Source: Siphonodentalium dalli
Taxonomy: Eukaryota; Mollusca; Scaphopoda; Gadilida; Siphonodentaliidae
Direction of reading: 5' to 3'
Length of the DNA: 64,000 bases
NCBI GenBank assembly: GCA_032622095.1
Contig: CP136062.1
Location: forward strand, 137,038,351 to 137,102,350
Below are positions 45,608 to 58,589 of the stretch, one piece after another. The notes under the pieces are model-generated. The model did not search any database, was not told the origin of the DNA, and saw only the letters and a list, made by a program, of their open reading frames with translations. Positions within the stretch are counted from its first letter, which is position 1. Each line of letters opens with the position of its first letter. Position numbers and translations under genes: made by a program.

Positions 45608-47140
45608 AGTCCGTGAGTGAAAGGCGCCATGACACACTTACTGTAACAACAACACAATGCCGCGTGACAAGCAGTACCTTCCTATTATCTGCTGGTCGCG
45701 TCTGACTGTTTTTATTTTATCGACACCTTCGGAAATATACTTCGGATTTGGGCGTCCACATGATCTGGGTTCGCATATATATACCACGGAGATAAAATAT
45801 ATGGACATATTCCAAACAAAACCAAAGTACCAAGAAAAACCCACCTCATAACTACACTATAGACAATGTTTTGGCAAAATAAACAGGTATGTTAACGTGC
45901 ATGTAGAGTATAATTCCTATATAGATAATTCGATGGAAGCAAAGTAAGGTCCGACATGGCAGTGTAAATGATTTATGCTGCACAGGACTTGACACCAAAT
46001 TAGTTACAAAAATGATGGCATGTTTAGCCCAACAAGCGAATAAAATGAAAAACCACACACAAATAACGTCATCTAATCATCACATAATTCTGGGGGAATC
46101 ACTTGTATATATACCCTAAAGCGTTATGCGTGACTATTATTCTAACGTGGTGTAAATTGGAATAGTCTCATAACTGTAAATGTTCTTGTAACTTGTTGAC
46201 AACGAGGTGACAATATTAGCCGATAGGTCGGATGTTAGAATAATTTACTAATTGAATCAATCACAAGATCCCATTTCGGTATACCGTTATGAGGTGATAA
46301 CTTTCTCAGGTAAAGATGGAAGATGTCAAATTTAAAAGCACAATCCAAATAATTAAGTGTTAATATAATATACGTCGCGAACGAGAGGTGTGTAAACAGA
46401 TTAGATCCCTTCATATATAATGCCAAGACTTTGTCTTCAATTATTATTTCTTCTCAGCAGTCATCCGCAACATTTCGTCTGCCAACCTATATATGTAATT
46501 AGATATTCGTGATTCTTATAATTATTTACGGTAAGCTTAATGATGACAGTCCCCCCGACAGACTAACGCCACGCAAGTCTGGCCACACCATCACGTAAAC
46601 GGAATATGAGGAAATCTTAATGCTTTTATTCTATACTTTTGTCGGTTACAATTCATTTTGATTTGGTCCGACCAATTTCGAAATAAATAATTTATAGACG
46701 TCAATTGAATTTGTAGACTTTCTATCAGTTGTTGTTTTGCCATATCCGTAGTTACGATTTCGAGAAGCAAAGCATGGGCACGCGAGCTCTTTGTGTAATA
46801 CTCGAACCTATATCATTGACTGACCTGGTAACAACACAATTAAGTACAATATAATCACGTCAAACAAAAATTGATCACCTTACTGTGAGTAGCAATATGT
46901 TTGAACGACACAAATGGACTCGTAGTCGTCAATACTGCGATAAGGTTTTTGGACTGTCCAAAAAAACCAAAAACAATCTATAAGCTATTCGTAATTATGA
47001 TCAGTAGTTGTTACGCGAAAGGTGTTAAGTTGCTCATTTCGTAGGACATTGCTTGTATACACGTAACCACAAAACACGATATAGCACACTGCTATCTTCT
47101 TGTATTCATTTTTAATAAACATATTTTATTTACCTTTCAG
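45608..47140 (+). other. U4 MATQK gene: leader exons 1-2 and introns
   Basis: The exon 1 3' part ends at 45886 (donor GTATGT at 45887). Exon 2 is 46461-46530, 70 bp (donor GTAAGC at 46531, slightly weaker than GTAAGT). The acceptor abuts the ATG at 47141. A 64-codon frame (45657-45851) in exon 1 now has an ATG, unlike U1-U3. Transcription may start at the upstream TATA or inside the insertion. Confidence 0.5.
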
Positions 47141-47686
47141 ATGGCCACACAGAAGGTCGCCGACACTTATCTGTCAACGGACATGGGTAGCATCCTAGCA
47201 TGGACAATAGACGACGACAAAACGGTTGATCTTCAGCAGAATTACATCAAAGCATTCACACCAAAGAATAAAAAGTCAATCAATGTCTTCAACAAAATAA
47301 GCACGATCGAGAAGAAAATAAAGCGAAAGTTCCATAAAGCGGTCAGGAGGACACCACGCCCACTTGGTTTAGACGATTCCATTGATTCCGACAGTTGTGT
47401 TCCATCAGAGAATACAGACACATATGATCGGTTGGAGACTGTCGCACAATCAAAATGTGCATGGCAGCTATCAGAAAGGGCACCATCTACTGAAACCCTG
47501 ACATCTACCCCAAAGCAATATAAATGCAAACATGCAGAAACCAGAGTATATATAGTCCATTGCGACGACAAAACAACGCACAGCCGAAATGTCGACAAAC
47601 AGGCGACAAAGAGAAAGATGAAAAACTTCACTAAACTTTTCCACACAGACGAGGAACCGAACGTACAAGTTCTTGCCAATTTATGA
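47141..47686 (+). CDS. Unrecognised basic protein of the MATQK family, U4 copy (181 aa)
   Basis: Intact. It is two residues shorter than U1/U2 through two in-frame 3-bp gaps in the variable middle (DTYDRLET for YTYHDRVET, and LSERAPS for YLERRTPS). It has V7A, N24D and an F-H-K change in the basic stretch. The N-terminal 75 residues and the C-terminal FTKLFHTDEEPNVQVLANL match the family. A 145-codon antisense frame here is a shadow. Function unknown. Confidence 0.75.
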   Translation: MATQKVADTYLSTDMGSILAWTIDDDKTVDLQQNYIKAFTPKNKKSINVFNKISTIEKKIKRKFHKAVRRTPRPLGLDDSIDSDSCVPSENTDTYDRLETVAQSKCAWQLSERAPSTETLTSTPKQYKCKHAETRVYIVHCDDKTTHSRNVDKQATKRKMKNFTKLFHTDEEPNVQVLANL

Positions 47687-47864
47687 AGCGCCTTATATGG
47701 TCTTGCAAGTTTTCATTTTGAGTGCTATATATATTTATAGAATGGTTGATCTAATTCAACCCTATTGGTTGCCGAATGTTTCTGTTTTACATGTGCTATA
47801 TTGTTGTAATGTTGTTATCATACGTCTGTTAACAATAATTGTAAATATATGTTATCCGTCAAAT

Positions 47865-47870
47865 ATTAAA
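47865..47870 (+). terminator. ATTAAA poly(A) signal, U4 MATQK gene
   Basis: Same context, 179 bp after the stop. Confidence 0.55.
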
Positions 47871-47886
47871 GTGCTATGAAATATCC

Positions 47887-48197
47887 CAAACTTTGAACCT
47901 TTTCACCTACCCGACATGGGCCCTTGCTTATACCCGACGATGATGTTCTTCAAGGAGAACTATATATATATTGACTCGTGACCATAAAACCGCGTCTTTT
48001 CAGGAACAACAGTCGTGAACAACCTGAAACATGTGTTGGTTGATTGGTGTCATGTGCCTTGTTCGCGACCAACTTTGGTTTATATTGATATTGTAGCAGA
48101 TCATGTTCAGTTTAAAGCCACTTGGCGGCTTGCGCTCCAAAGTAACCTAATAATATTCTCTTTTGAATTTTTCCTGGTTTCGAAAAAGGTCGATAAA
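47887..48197. other. U4 intergenic tail
   Basis: Nearly identical to the U3 tail apart from a short segment missing there. Nothing recognised. Confidence 0.4.
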
Positions 48198-50235
48198 TAC
48201 TTGAAGTTCCGTCTTGAACTACATTTCTATAAGAGCATTGCATGAAGTCATAACAACCTTAAGCTGATGTTTGGCCCCAAACAAAAACAGCCATTTGCAC
48301 CGCATGGAACAGAAACAGATCGTTCCGTGTTAGCATATTCCTGATATGGTCGAAATAAAGAGCGTTTATTTCACTTCTGTTCAAACAAATTAACACGGCT
48401 GGAAAATGGCTGTGGCCATGGGAAGTAATTTTTTTTTTTTTGAGTATATGACGCCGGTATATCAATATTTCTTATTTTCAAATTATCGTATACATCCTTC
48501 CAAATTAAGTAGACAAAATTTGGAAGCTCAAATGAGCCATGTCTGTATAACTTTCAAAATCATCTTTCTTGGAAATTTCAACCGACGCTATATAAGCAGG
48601 GAATCTCCGATGTTTGATCTCGATATTTTACCCCAAAATATCCGTGATGTCATGTTTGGTATCGTTGGAAAGAGAAGATCTTCGTGTATAACATATCCAA
48701 AAATTCGCTTTGGGAAAAAAATGTTCTACAGTGCCCTGAATACGGACGGGGTGGTCTGACGTAAATTATGAAGGTAAGTATACGATATGTTGTTGCATAG
48801 GCATTACACAGTTATGCAAGTTTGTGAAATTGTGGCACGGGAGCGAATATAGTGACACGGACAGAAAATAAAACAATTAAATGGCTGTCAAAATGGCCGC
48901 AACTCCAAGGCATGGTACGGCGAAAGCAACATATTGGATAACTAAATAGGGGTGAAAATACGTATTATTAATGTACAAGTATGTTGTTTATTATCTTTAA
49001 CGGTACACATATCATTAAAACAGATACATCTGAAGGATTTATTGGTCGCTGCAACGCAAGTCAAACCGAATGGTTCCCGTTTTTAAAGTTCGGGTTTTCT
49101 GCTTATCCAACATCCAACTATCCGGCCAAAATAAATTAAGTTTGGTCATGAAACACATAAAGTAATGTTTCGCCACGCAGTGCATGGTAGTTTCATTTGG
49201 CATTGTGATTAATTATTGAATGTAAAACATAAACTGAAGTGCACACCCATGTGGTATAAAGACTAGTTACATTTATGGAATTTGCTACACTCTCCGTGAT
49301 AATATACATTACATATGTCCCCATGCTTATCATACTGCAAAGAAACACAAAATTGTTTGGTCAGAATGGCGCCACATCTGACAAGACAATTTGGTTCAAA
49401 TTACTTCAGTCCCCACTTTACAACTGGGATATACTACCACGAAATGCACAATATTAGTTTTCAGTATCGTTTTGTTTGAAAATATCTTATCAATGCCACT
49501 CACGTAATTATGGTAAATAACAGGGGATTATCGTTTAAAGCTGTTATTTCAGCCTTGAAAATTCGTTAAATGTTGTTATTTGTGGTTTTGTGTACAACTA
49601 TATGTAACATTAGGAATAATGGGTAAACGCGGTGATGCCATTGCATAAATCGTAGTACTTTTCGCGTATATGTGGCTTTGGTGAATATAACCAAATATAA
49701 TTTCTAGCTATAAACAGTCTCAGCCACAGAGTATGTAAACCTTATTGGTCAAGATTAGAATTTATTGAAGATGGGCTTGGTACTCTTTTGTGTTTTGATA
49801 AATTGTGTTCATAATATAACACCAAGCATTCTTGTTACAAAAGCGACTGGACATATTCGTGTTTTGTCACCTGATTCGAGGCAACTATGATTACTATTTT
49901 GAGGCATAGACAATAGTATCTTCACATTTTACCCTGTATATATGGATATTGTTCTATAGCAGTGCATTTTGAAAGGTTTGATGATGTAGATATCAAAATA
50001 AATGATGATCGGTCACATTCACGAGACTGCTCTGACCACATATATTTATGCTTCTAGAAAAGATCACAGAATCAATATATCCATATAAAATCGCATTTAA
50101 CTCTATAACTAAACATAAAATCACACGATTCAACATCGAAAGTACATAACTGCCTTATTTTTCCGTTTCTGGGCGCCCAACAGTCCAGATTTAAACGTTG
50201 CATGAGATACTGCTTTCGATTGCTCTCTCGGGAGA
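48198..50235. other. U5 spacer, candidate upstream promoter and splice donor
   Basis: TATATAAG at 48589-48596 and donor GT at 48774. Same features as the U4 spacer, including the 117-codon frame (48406-48759). No gene called. Confidence 0.4.
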
Positions 50236-50927
50236 TTGGCCACGGACACACGTACCACATTAGCGATGGCATAGTTGGTGTGACAATTTATTATGGTGGC
50301 GTTTGGTGACAGTTGGTCGTCATAATTAATAAGCCATAGCAAGCCATGTTGTCCGCTGAGTTTCCGCACAATGAGTCGACTGGACCAAGTAACCCATTGC
50401 CTTTCACCAAGGTTGATCTCAATGCATGTTTATCAACTTATATTAATTTCATGCAGTTCCCCAATTGCGTTTTTTATATTTTGCGACGTTTAGTTTTACG
50501 CATAATCATGCGGCCGATGTAGCTGTGTCATCATTCGACCGTACACGTGAACGCGACATAGGAATTACATACAACTGATTGCAAGGTTTGTCTCACTTAC
50601 ATTTGCTGAGAAATTACACGGGCGATTTGATGATAGAAATTGGTTATTCATTAAGTTATGAAGTGGACTTGTGTGTTAGCATGCAAAATATAACACTGCG
50701 TGTTGAGCTAAGATCAACAGCGACAAGACACTCGGGTAGATACACCCTTGAGATATCGACCGCGACGCTGGTAGAGTTTGGTAGACTCATTGTGCGGATA
50801 TGTAGCGGGCGACATGGTTAGCTATGGCATATTAATTATGACGACCAATTGTCACCAAACTCCACCATAATAAATTGTCACAGTTACTATGTCATCGTTA
50901 CTGTGGTACGTGTGTCCGCAGCCATTG
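50236..50927. mobile_element. MITE-like inverted-repeat element, U5 copy
   Basis: Collinear with the U4 copy, including the shared internal deletion. Left terminus GGCCACGG, right terminus CCGCAGCC. Confidence 0.62.
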
Positions 50928-51372
50928 GTTAAGGCCCTTACAGACGGCGAAGCGAGCTATACGAGGGACGCCAGCGATGCGATTGCTTATATTTATAATT
51001 ACACTCAGATCTAATGTGTAAGTATAACAACATATATTTGTTTGAAAAATCCAAACGCAAAACCAGAACACACGTCATTTTAATTGCAACGGACTAAAGA
51101 TATATTTGTATTTAAAAAAAAATATAACCAAACCCAGTTACGACAAAAATTAAATGGATAGGAAACCCTCCATGTGTATTGATCAAATGAGTCCCTGACT
51201 CAGATCTAAAATGAACCAATAATCGACTCACCCATTTAATTTAGTCATACCAGATATATTAGACACATTTCTAAAATATCTGGTCACACTTTGGAATCTA
51301 AACTGGAACCGCAATGGTCTTTGTAAAATACTGCTTATACCGTTACATCATGATTGCGTGTCTGGCGGATGG

Positions 51373-51379
51373 TATAAAT
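51373..51379 (+). promoter_or_regulatory. TATA box of the U5 MATQK gene
   Basis: TATAAAT, 84 bp before the shared leader insertion. Confidence 0.45.
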
Positions 51380-51463
51380 TGTAACTTTTAGCCAGCTTGG
51401 AGAAAAGACGTGTACATGCATGCAAATAAAACTATTGTCTTCAAAACTGCACCAAACAAAGTC

Positions 51464-52448
51464 AAGAGATTCCAGATTTTAATTTCTCAAGTTATCTCCT
51501 AATCATAAGACATAAGAGAACAAAACAAAAAGCGAGAAATAAATTAAAATTACGGGGCAAAAAGGTTGTGCGTTGCCAGGTCGGTGGTTGATGCACCAGC
51601 AGGTCGTGAGTCATTATACGATAGGCTACGCCCAACACGTCGCAGGAAAGTACGCACCAAGAGCACCAAGTAACAACCATGGCAACTACCCTCTTCCGCC
51701 CAGATTTCGAGTCCCTATACGTATAGACATCACGCCTTAAAGATACGGGCGCCGTTGGCGGTGGGTATGCTGTTAAAATATTCACCTCCGTTAAAAACCG
51801 CCATAAACAGAAATAATAGTAAAATATAGACAGACTGTGTTCTTATACCAATCAGAAATATGGCATAAACAGTATGTTATTGTCAAATGTTTTTCCTTTG
51901 TTATGTATACAGAACCTGGCTTTTGTTTAGATCCGGATATGGTAAACATAAAGGGCGTTATTTGTTACTGTTTTCATTAAATGGAAATAATAAAGAGCGT
52001 TTATATCATTTGTGTGTGATTAACCAATAGAATTGCGCTGTGTTACGTAAACAAAAGCAAAATTTATGTAACACGAACAGGCTCTTGTTTGCGCATACCA
52101 TCGTACGTCTTGACGACAATATACTATTTACGCGCTGATTATGTTTGGCATATCAACAAAACTATATATATATATTAATATTCCTTCTGTTGATTTGAAC
52201 AAATATGAATATTTCTGCAACGAACGCCGCCCGTGCCTTTAATTACTTCCGGTAGTCTCGCAGAATAAAAGTTCAAGGTGGTCACAATCGTTCTAGTACT
52301 TTCCCAATACATCGAGATATATTTCTCAAAACTGATTCCTCTCCAGCGCTAAAAAGCTCATATAGCTTATAATGAGAGGGATTGGTATAATACTATTCTT
52401 CAATTAATTCCGTTCTATTACCATGTACAGCCTGACAGCTAAGGATAT
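51464..52448. mobile_element. Insertion of unknown class in the U5 leader (985 bp)
   Basis: Same insertion as in U4, with the same AGTC flanks (51460-51463, 52449-52452) and only small indels. It was in place before the U4/U5 duplication. Confidence 0.6.
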
Positions 52449-53970
52449 AGTCCGTGAGTGAAAGGCGCCATGACACGCTTACTGTAACAACAACACAATG
52501 CCGCGTGACAAGCAGTACCTTCCTATTGTCTGCTGGTCGCGTCTGACTGTTTTTATTTTATCGACACCTTCGGAAATATACTTCGGATTTGGGCGTCCAC
52601 ATGATCTGGGTTCGCATATATATACCACGGAGATAAAATATATGGACATATTCCAAACAAAACCAAAGTACCAAGAAAACCCCACCTCATAACTACACTA
52701 TAGACAATGTTTTGGCAAAATAAACAGGTATGTTAACGTGCATGTAGAGTATAATTCCTATATAGATAATTCGATGGAAAGCAAAGTAAGGTCCGACATG
52801 GCAGTGTAAATGATTTATGCTGCACAGGACTTGACACCAAATTAGTTACAAAAATGATGGCATGTTTAGCCCAACAAGCGAATAAAATGAAAAACCACAC
52901 ACAAATAACGTCATCTAATCATCACATAATTCTGGGGGAATCACTTGTATATATACCCTAAAGCGTTATGCGTGACGATTATTCTAACGTGGTGTAAATT
53001 GGAATAGTCTCATAACTGTAAATGTTCTTGTAACTTGTTGACAACGAGGTGACAATATTAGCCGATAGGTCGGATGTTAGAATAATTTACTAATTGAATC
53101 AATCACAAGATCCCATTTCGGTATACCGTTATGAGGTGATAACTTTCTCAGGTAAAGATGGAAGATGTCAAATTTAAAAGCACAATCCAAATAATTAAGT
53201 GTTAATATAATATACGTCGCGAACGAGAGGTGTGTAAACAGATTAGTATCCCTTCATATATAATGCCAAGACTTTGTCTTCAATTATTATTTCTTCTCAG
53301 CAGTCATCCGCAACATTTCGTCTGCCAACCTATATATGTAATTAGATATTCGTGATTCTTATAATTATTTACGGTAAGCTTAATGATGACAGACTAACGC
53401 CATGCAAGTCTGGCCACACCATCACGTAAACGGAATATGAGGAAATCTTAATGCTTTTATTCTATACTTTTGTCGGTTACAATTCATTTTGATTTGGTCC
53501 GACCAATTTCGAAATAAATAATTTATAGACGTCAATTGAATTTGTAGACTTTCTATCAGTTGTTGTTTTGCCATATCCGTAGTTACGATTTCGAGAAGCA
53601 AAGCATGGGCACGCGAGCTCTTTGTGTAATACTCGAACCTATATCATTGACTGACCTGGTAACAACATAATTAAGTACAATATAATCACGTCAAACAAAA
53701 CTTGATCACCTTACTGTGAGTAGCAATATGTTTGAACGACACAAATGGACTCGTAGTCGTCAATACTGCGATAAGGTTTTTGGACTGTCCAAAAAAAACA
53801 AAACAATCTATAAGCTATTCGTAATTATGATCAGTAGTTGTTACGCGAAATGTGTTAAGTTGCTCATTTCGTAGGACATTGCTTGTATACACGTAACCAC
53901 AAAACACGATATAGCACACTGCTATCTTCTTGTATTCATTTTTAATAAACATCTTTTATTTACCTTTCAG
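52449..53970 (+). other. U5 MATQK gene: leader exons 1-2 and introns
   Basis: Exon 1 ends at 52727 (donor GTATGT at 52728). Exon 2 is 53304-53373, 70 bp, donor GTAAGC. The acceptor abuts the ATG at 53971. The exon 1 frame with ATG is 52498-52692. Confidence 0.5.
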
Positions 53971-54516
53971 ATGGCCACACAGAAGGTCGCCGACACTTAT
54001 CTGTCAACGGACATGGGTAGCATCCTAGCATGGACAATAGACGACGACAAAACGGTTGATCTTCAGCAGAATTACATCAAAGCATTCACACCAAAGAATA
54101 AAAAGTCAATCAATGTCTTCAACAAAATAAGCACGATCGAGAAGAAAATAAAGCGAAAGTTCAATAAAGCGGCCAGGAGGAGACCACGCCCACTTGGTTT
54201 AGATGATTCTATTGATTGCGACATTTGTGATCCATCAGAGAATACAGACACATATGATCGTTTGGAGACTGTCGCACAATCAAAATGTGCATGGCAGCTA
54301 TCAGAAAGGGCACCATCTACTGAAACCCTGACATCTACCCCAAAGCAATGTAAAGGCAAACATGCAGAAAGCAGAGTATATATAGTCCATTGCGACGACA
54401 AAACAATGCATATCCAAAATGTCGACAAACAGGCGGTAAAAAGAAAGATGAAAAACTTCACAAAACTTTTCCACACAGACGAGGAGCCCAACGTACAAGT
54501 TCTTGCCAATTTATGA
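53971..54516 (+). CDS. Unrecognised basic protein of the MATQK family, U5 copy (181 aa)
   Basis: Intact. It is close to U4 through residue 70 but carries its own replacements later (ICDPSEN for SCVPSEN, MHIQNVD for THSRNVD, AVKRK for ATKRK). More of its changes fall in the middle and C-terminal thirds than in other copies. The family start (ATG after CAG) and end (VLANL) are kept. Function unknown. Confidence 0.73.
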   Translation: MATQKVADTYLSTDMGSILAWTIDDDKTVDLQQNYIKAFTPKNKKSINVFNKISTIEKKIKRKFNKAARRRPRPLGLDDSIDCDICDPSENTDTYDRLETVAQSKCAWQLSERAPSTETLTSTPKQCKGKHAESRVYIVHCDDKTMHIQNVDKQAVKRKMKNFTKLFHTDEEPNVQVLANL

Positions 54517-54691
54517 AGCGCCTTATATGGTCTTGCCAGTTTTCATTTTGAGTGCTATACATATTTTTAGAATGGTTGATCTAATTCAACCCTATTGATT
54601 GCCGAATATTTCTGTTTTACTTGTGCTATTTTTGTGTAATGTTGTTACCGTATGTCTGTTAACAATTGTAAATATATGTTATCGATAAAAT

Positions 54692-54697
54692 ATTAAA
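54692..54697 (+). terminator. ATTAAA poly(A) signal, U5 MATQK gene
   Basis: Conserved hexamer in a 3' UTR that is otherwise the most diverged of the six; the hydrophobic 3' frame of other units is interrupted here. Confidence 0.5.
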
Positions 54698-54940
54698 GTG
54701 CTATGAAATAACCCAAACTTTGAATATTTTCGCCTACCCGACGGGCCCTTTTTTATTTATAGTTATTGTTTAAACATGCATGTGTTGGTTGATTGGTGTC
54801 ATGTGCTTTGTTTCCCGACCAAATCTGGTTTATATTTTAGCAGAGCATGTTCACTTTAAAGCCGGTTTGCGCTCCAAAATACACCTAATAATATTCGCTT
54901 TTGAATATTTCCTCGTTTCGAAATAGTATAGGTTGATAAA

Positions 54941-57048
54941 TACTTGAAGTTCTGTCTTGAACTGCCTTTCTATACGAGCATGGAAGCATTGAAGTCATAA
55001 AAATTACAACTTTGAACACGCTGTTTGGGTCGCAAACAAAACAGCCATTTGCTCCGCATGGAACAGAAACAGATCGTTCCGTGTTAGTATATTCCTGATA
55101 TGGTAGAAATAAAGAGCGTTTATTTCACTCCTGTGCGAAAAAAATTAACACGGCTGGAAAATTGCTGTGGCCATGGGAGGTATATATATTTTCAGAGTAT
55201 ATGAAGCCGGTATATCAATATTTCTTATTTTCAACCTATCGTATACATCCTTCCAAATTACGTCGACAAAATTTGGAAGCTCAAATGAGCCATGTCCGTT
55301 TAACTTCAGAATCATCTTTCTTGGAAATTTCAACCGACGCTATATAAGCAGGGAATCTCCGATGTTTGATCTCAATATTTTACCCCAAAATGTCCGTGAT
55401 GTCATGTTATTCAGGATGGCATGTTGGTGGTCGTAGTCTTCTGTCGGGGCTGAAGATATAAGGTCTACCAGGAAAAAAATCTTAACAAGATAAATTTGGT
55501 ATCATTGGAAAGACGAGATATGTGTGTATAACATATCCAAAATCCGCTTTGGGGAAAATGTTCTACATCGCCCTGAAATGGGGGGAGGGTGGTCTGCCGT
55601 AAATTATGAAGGTAAGTATACGATATGTTGTGGCGTAGGCATCACACAGTTATACAAGAATGTGTGAAATTCTAGCACGGGAGCGAATGTAGTGACACCG
55701 ACAGAAAATAAAACATGAAATGGCCGCAACTCCAAGACATGGCACGACGAAAGCAACATATTGGATAGCCATATAGAAGTGAAAATGCGTATAATGTACA
55801 AGTATGTTTTAGTATCTTTAACGGTACACATATCATTAAAACAGATACATCTGACGGATTTATTGGTCACTGCAATGCAAGTCAAACCCAATGGTTGACG
55901 TCTTTAAAGTTCTCGTTTTATGCTTATCTAACATCCAACTGTCCGGCCAAAATACAATAACGTTTAGCCACGCATTGCATGGTAGTTTCATTTGGCAGTG
56001 TGATTAATTATTGAATGTAACAAATAAACTGAAGTGTACACCCTTGTGGTATAAAGACTAGTTACATTTATGGAATTTTCTACGTGATAATATACAATAC
56101 ACATATTTCCCAATGCTTATCATACTGCAAAGAAACACCCATCTCTTCAGTAGAATGGCGCAATATCTCACCAGATCAAAGTGATGATACATCTTACAGT
56201 TTATATAGGACTAATTTTCGCGCAGCAACCAAACCGGTTTATTAGTAGACAATTTTGTTACCACGAAATACACAATATTAGTTTTCGGTATTGTTTTATT
56301 TGAAATATCTTACCAATACCACCCACGTGAACATTCGCAAAATGGTGTTATTTGTGGTCTTGTGTACGACAACTATATGTAACGTTAGGAATAAGGGGTA
56401 AACGCGGTGATGTACACATGGCGTAAGAATAAACAATTATGGAATGTTGCAGAAATCGTAGTACTTTTCGCGTATATGTGGCTTTGGTGAATAGAACCAA
56501 ATATAATTTCCAGCTATAAACAGTCTCAGCCACAGAGTATGTAAACCATATTGGTCAAGATCAGAATTTATTGAAGATAGGCTATGACACTCATTTGTGT
56601 TTTGATAAATTGTGTTCATAATATACCACCAAGCATTCTTGTGATAAAAGCGAAATATTCGTGTTTTGTCATCTGGTTGGAGGCAACTGTCATTACTATT
56701 TTGAGACACAGACAATAGGATCTTCACATTTTAGCCAGTACTATATACATATCTCTTATATTGTTCTATAGTAGTGCATTTTGAAAGTTTGATAATGTAG
56801 ATATAAAAATAAATTATGAACGGTCACATTCACGAGACTGCTCTGACTACATATATTTCTGCTTCTAAAAAAGATCGCAAAATCAATACATCCATATAAA
56901 ATCGCATTATCTGTTTCATCACACACATAATCACACGATTCAACATAAAAAGTACATATAAAACTGCGTTATTGTTCCGTTTCTGTGCGGCCAAAAGTCC
57001 AGATTTAACCGTTGCATGAGACCCTGCTTTCGATTGCTCTCTCGTGAG
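54941..57048. other. U6 spacer, candidate upstream promoter and splice donor
   Basis: TATATAAG at 55341-55348 and donor GT at 55612 survive despite general divergence. Frames 55604-55891 and 56437-56727 (minus) are not supported by constraint. Confidence 0.38.
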
Positions 57049-57060
57049 ACTCATTAAGGC
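57040..57060. other. Empty site of the MITE-like element in U6
   Basis: GAGACTCATTAAGG here aligns with GAG-ATT-[element+ATT]-GGTTAAGG of U4 without a length difference once the element and one ATT are removed. This defines the element ends and a 3-bp target duplication, allowing for three mismatches. Confidence 0.55.
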
Positions 57061-57429
57061 CCTTACAGACGGCGACGCGAGCGATTTGAGCGATGCGATT
57101 GCTTATATCTATAGTGGTACTCAGATCTAATGTGTAAGTATAACAACATATATCTGTTTGAAAAATAAAAATAAAATCCAAATTTTGTGACAGATTCGTG
57201 AATTCTATATTGGTGGCATCGTTGATGGTACGACACAGTGCCAGATTCGTAATACTTGTCTGAAAGAGGTGTTGTCCCAAGTTACCTTAAACTGATGCAT
57301 AGTGCTGTCGTCGGAACTGTATTGTTGGCGACTTAACGTGATCAAAGATCAAAGCTACCCACTACTTGACTCTGTTTTTTGGCCTGCATGGGCCTACTGC
57401 CGCCCATATGCGCGTAAATAGTATTAACC

Positions 57430-58140
57430 ATGGCTCATAGAATCAAGTTGTTATCATGGAATGCGACTGCCATAAAGAGCAGTGCCTCGTATTTACAGGA
57501 CAAGAAATAGACCACATCATATGCGTTTCGGAACACTGGTTAAACTCAGAAAACCTAAGCTTCTTACACTCCCTCAGTGATAAATATGTGTGCCTGCCTA
57601 AACCCGGGACAGTCATTAAAACAAAAACAGGCAGTGTATTCACACGAGACGATGTAGCACTTTTAATTCACAAATCGCTACAAAAACACTACATCGAAAT
57701 CAACCTGGACGAAAATCGACTTGTTGGTGCGCAATTAGTGTTTAACAATACTATGTTAACCGTCGTACAAGTTTATCTGCCCAGCACAAATCACTGAGAT
57801 GACTACTTCAGCGACTGTCTGGATTCGCTAGATGTATCCAGTTCTGTTGTACTAATGGGAGACTTCAATGCCCACCTCCCCAAGGGTTATTTAAACAATA
57901 TCACAACTTCTCTTAACAATACATCTGCCCGATTCATTAGATTTCTCGACGAATGTTTCTACAACAGCGAGTGGTGCGTGTGGGGGTAGTGAATACTCGT
58001 TCGTGCCATATTTTCAATTAATCAGCCATCACTCATTGACCATATACTGATACTCTCTCGTGACAAAGAACTGCTATCTGACTATTCTATTTTTTCTGAC
58101 CATGCTATGAATACATCAAACCACCTACCAATCACATGTG
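57430..58140 (+). pseudogene. LINE endonuclease domain
   Basis: Starts ATGGCTCATAGAATC (MAHRIKLLSWNATAI, a typical APE start). It reads on, with frame changes, through SEHWLN near 57528, VYLPSTNH, MGDFNAHLP (57855-57880), SLIDHIL (near 58032) and SNHLPI (near 58116), which match APE motifs. A stop near 57508 and further breaks make it non-functional. Confidence 0.72.
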
Positions 58141-58589
58141 CCGTAACATTGCCGGAGTTTTCCAATGTTGATAAAAGGCCGTCCGGCCATAGTGTCCCTC
58201 CGAAAAAACGGCTTCATTGGGGCATCAGCTTTTCTGAAAAAAATAACAAGGACCCTAAATCCGATACTAAATTTCAGAACAATCCAACCAGTGTCCCCTG
58301 AAATGGTACACGACAAACTCTAGATATTTATTTGTTAATTTTACCTTCATTTATGCTGGCTGTGTTATTTGTTACCAGATGATCTGTTCAGTGAATAAAC
58401 AAGTTTCCAAGATTGCTTGATGAGTAACTGATGACAGAAATGTATCTAGTCATTGTTGCTTCTAACTGGGATTTTTTTAGCATCGGAAAAAAGTTGAACT
58501 TGTTCTATATAAGAAATCATCGGACAAAAAGTTCATATTATATTTTCATATAAGAAATCAATATTCCATATTTGAGAGCAACCAGACAA

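Larger units (their letters stand above)
41350..48197 (+). repeat. Tandem array unit U4 (6.85 kb)
   Basis: Longer unit type shared with U5: it has a shortened MITE-like element and an extra insertion of about 990 bp in the gene leader. U4 and U5 are about 99% alike, apart from U5's diverged right end. Confidence 0.9.
48198..54940 (+). repeat. Tandem array unit U5 (6.74 kb)
   Basis: Near-copy of U4 from its start to about the coding exon. Downstream of the coding exon it diverges strongly and leads into the diverged U6. Confidence 0.88.

Noticed and set aside
47242-47679. 145-codon antisense frame across the MATQK coding exon (also in U5 and U6)
   Set aside because: Shadow of the real coding frame; it has no independent signals.
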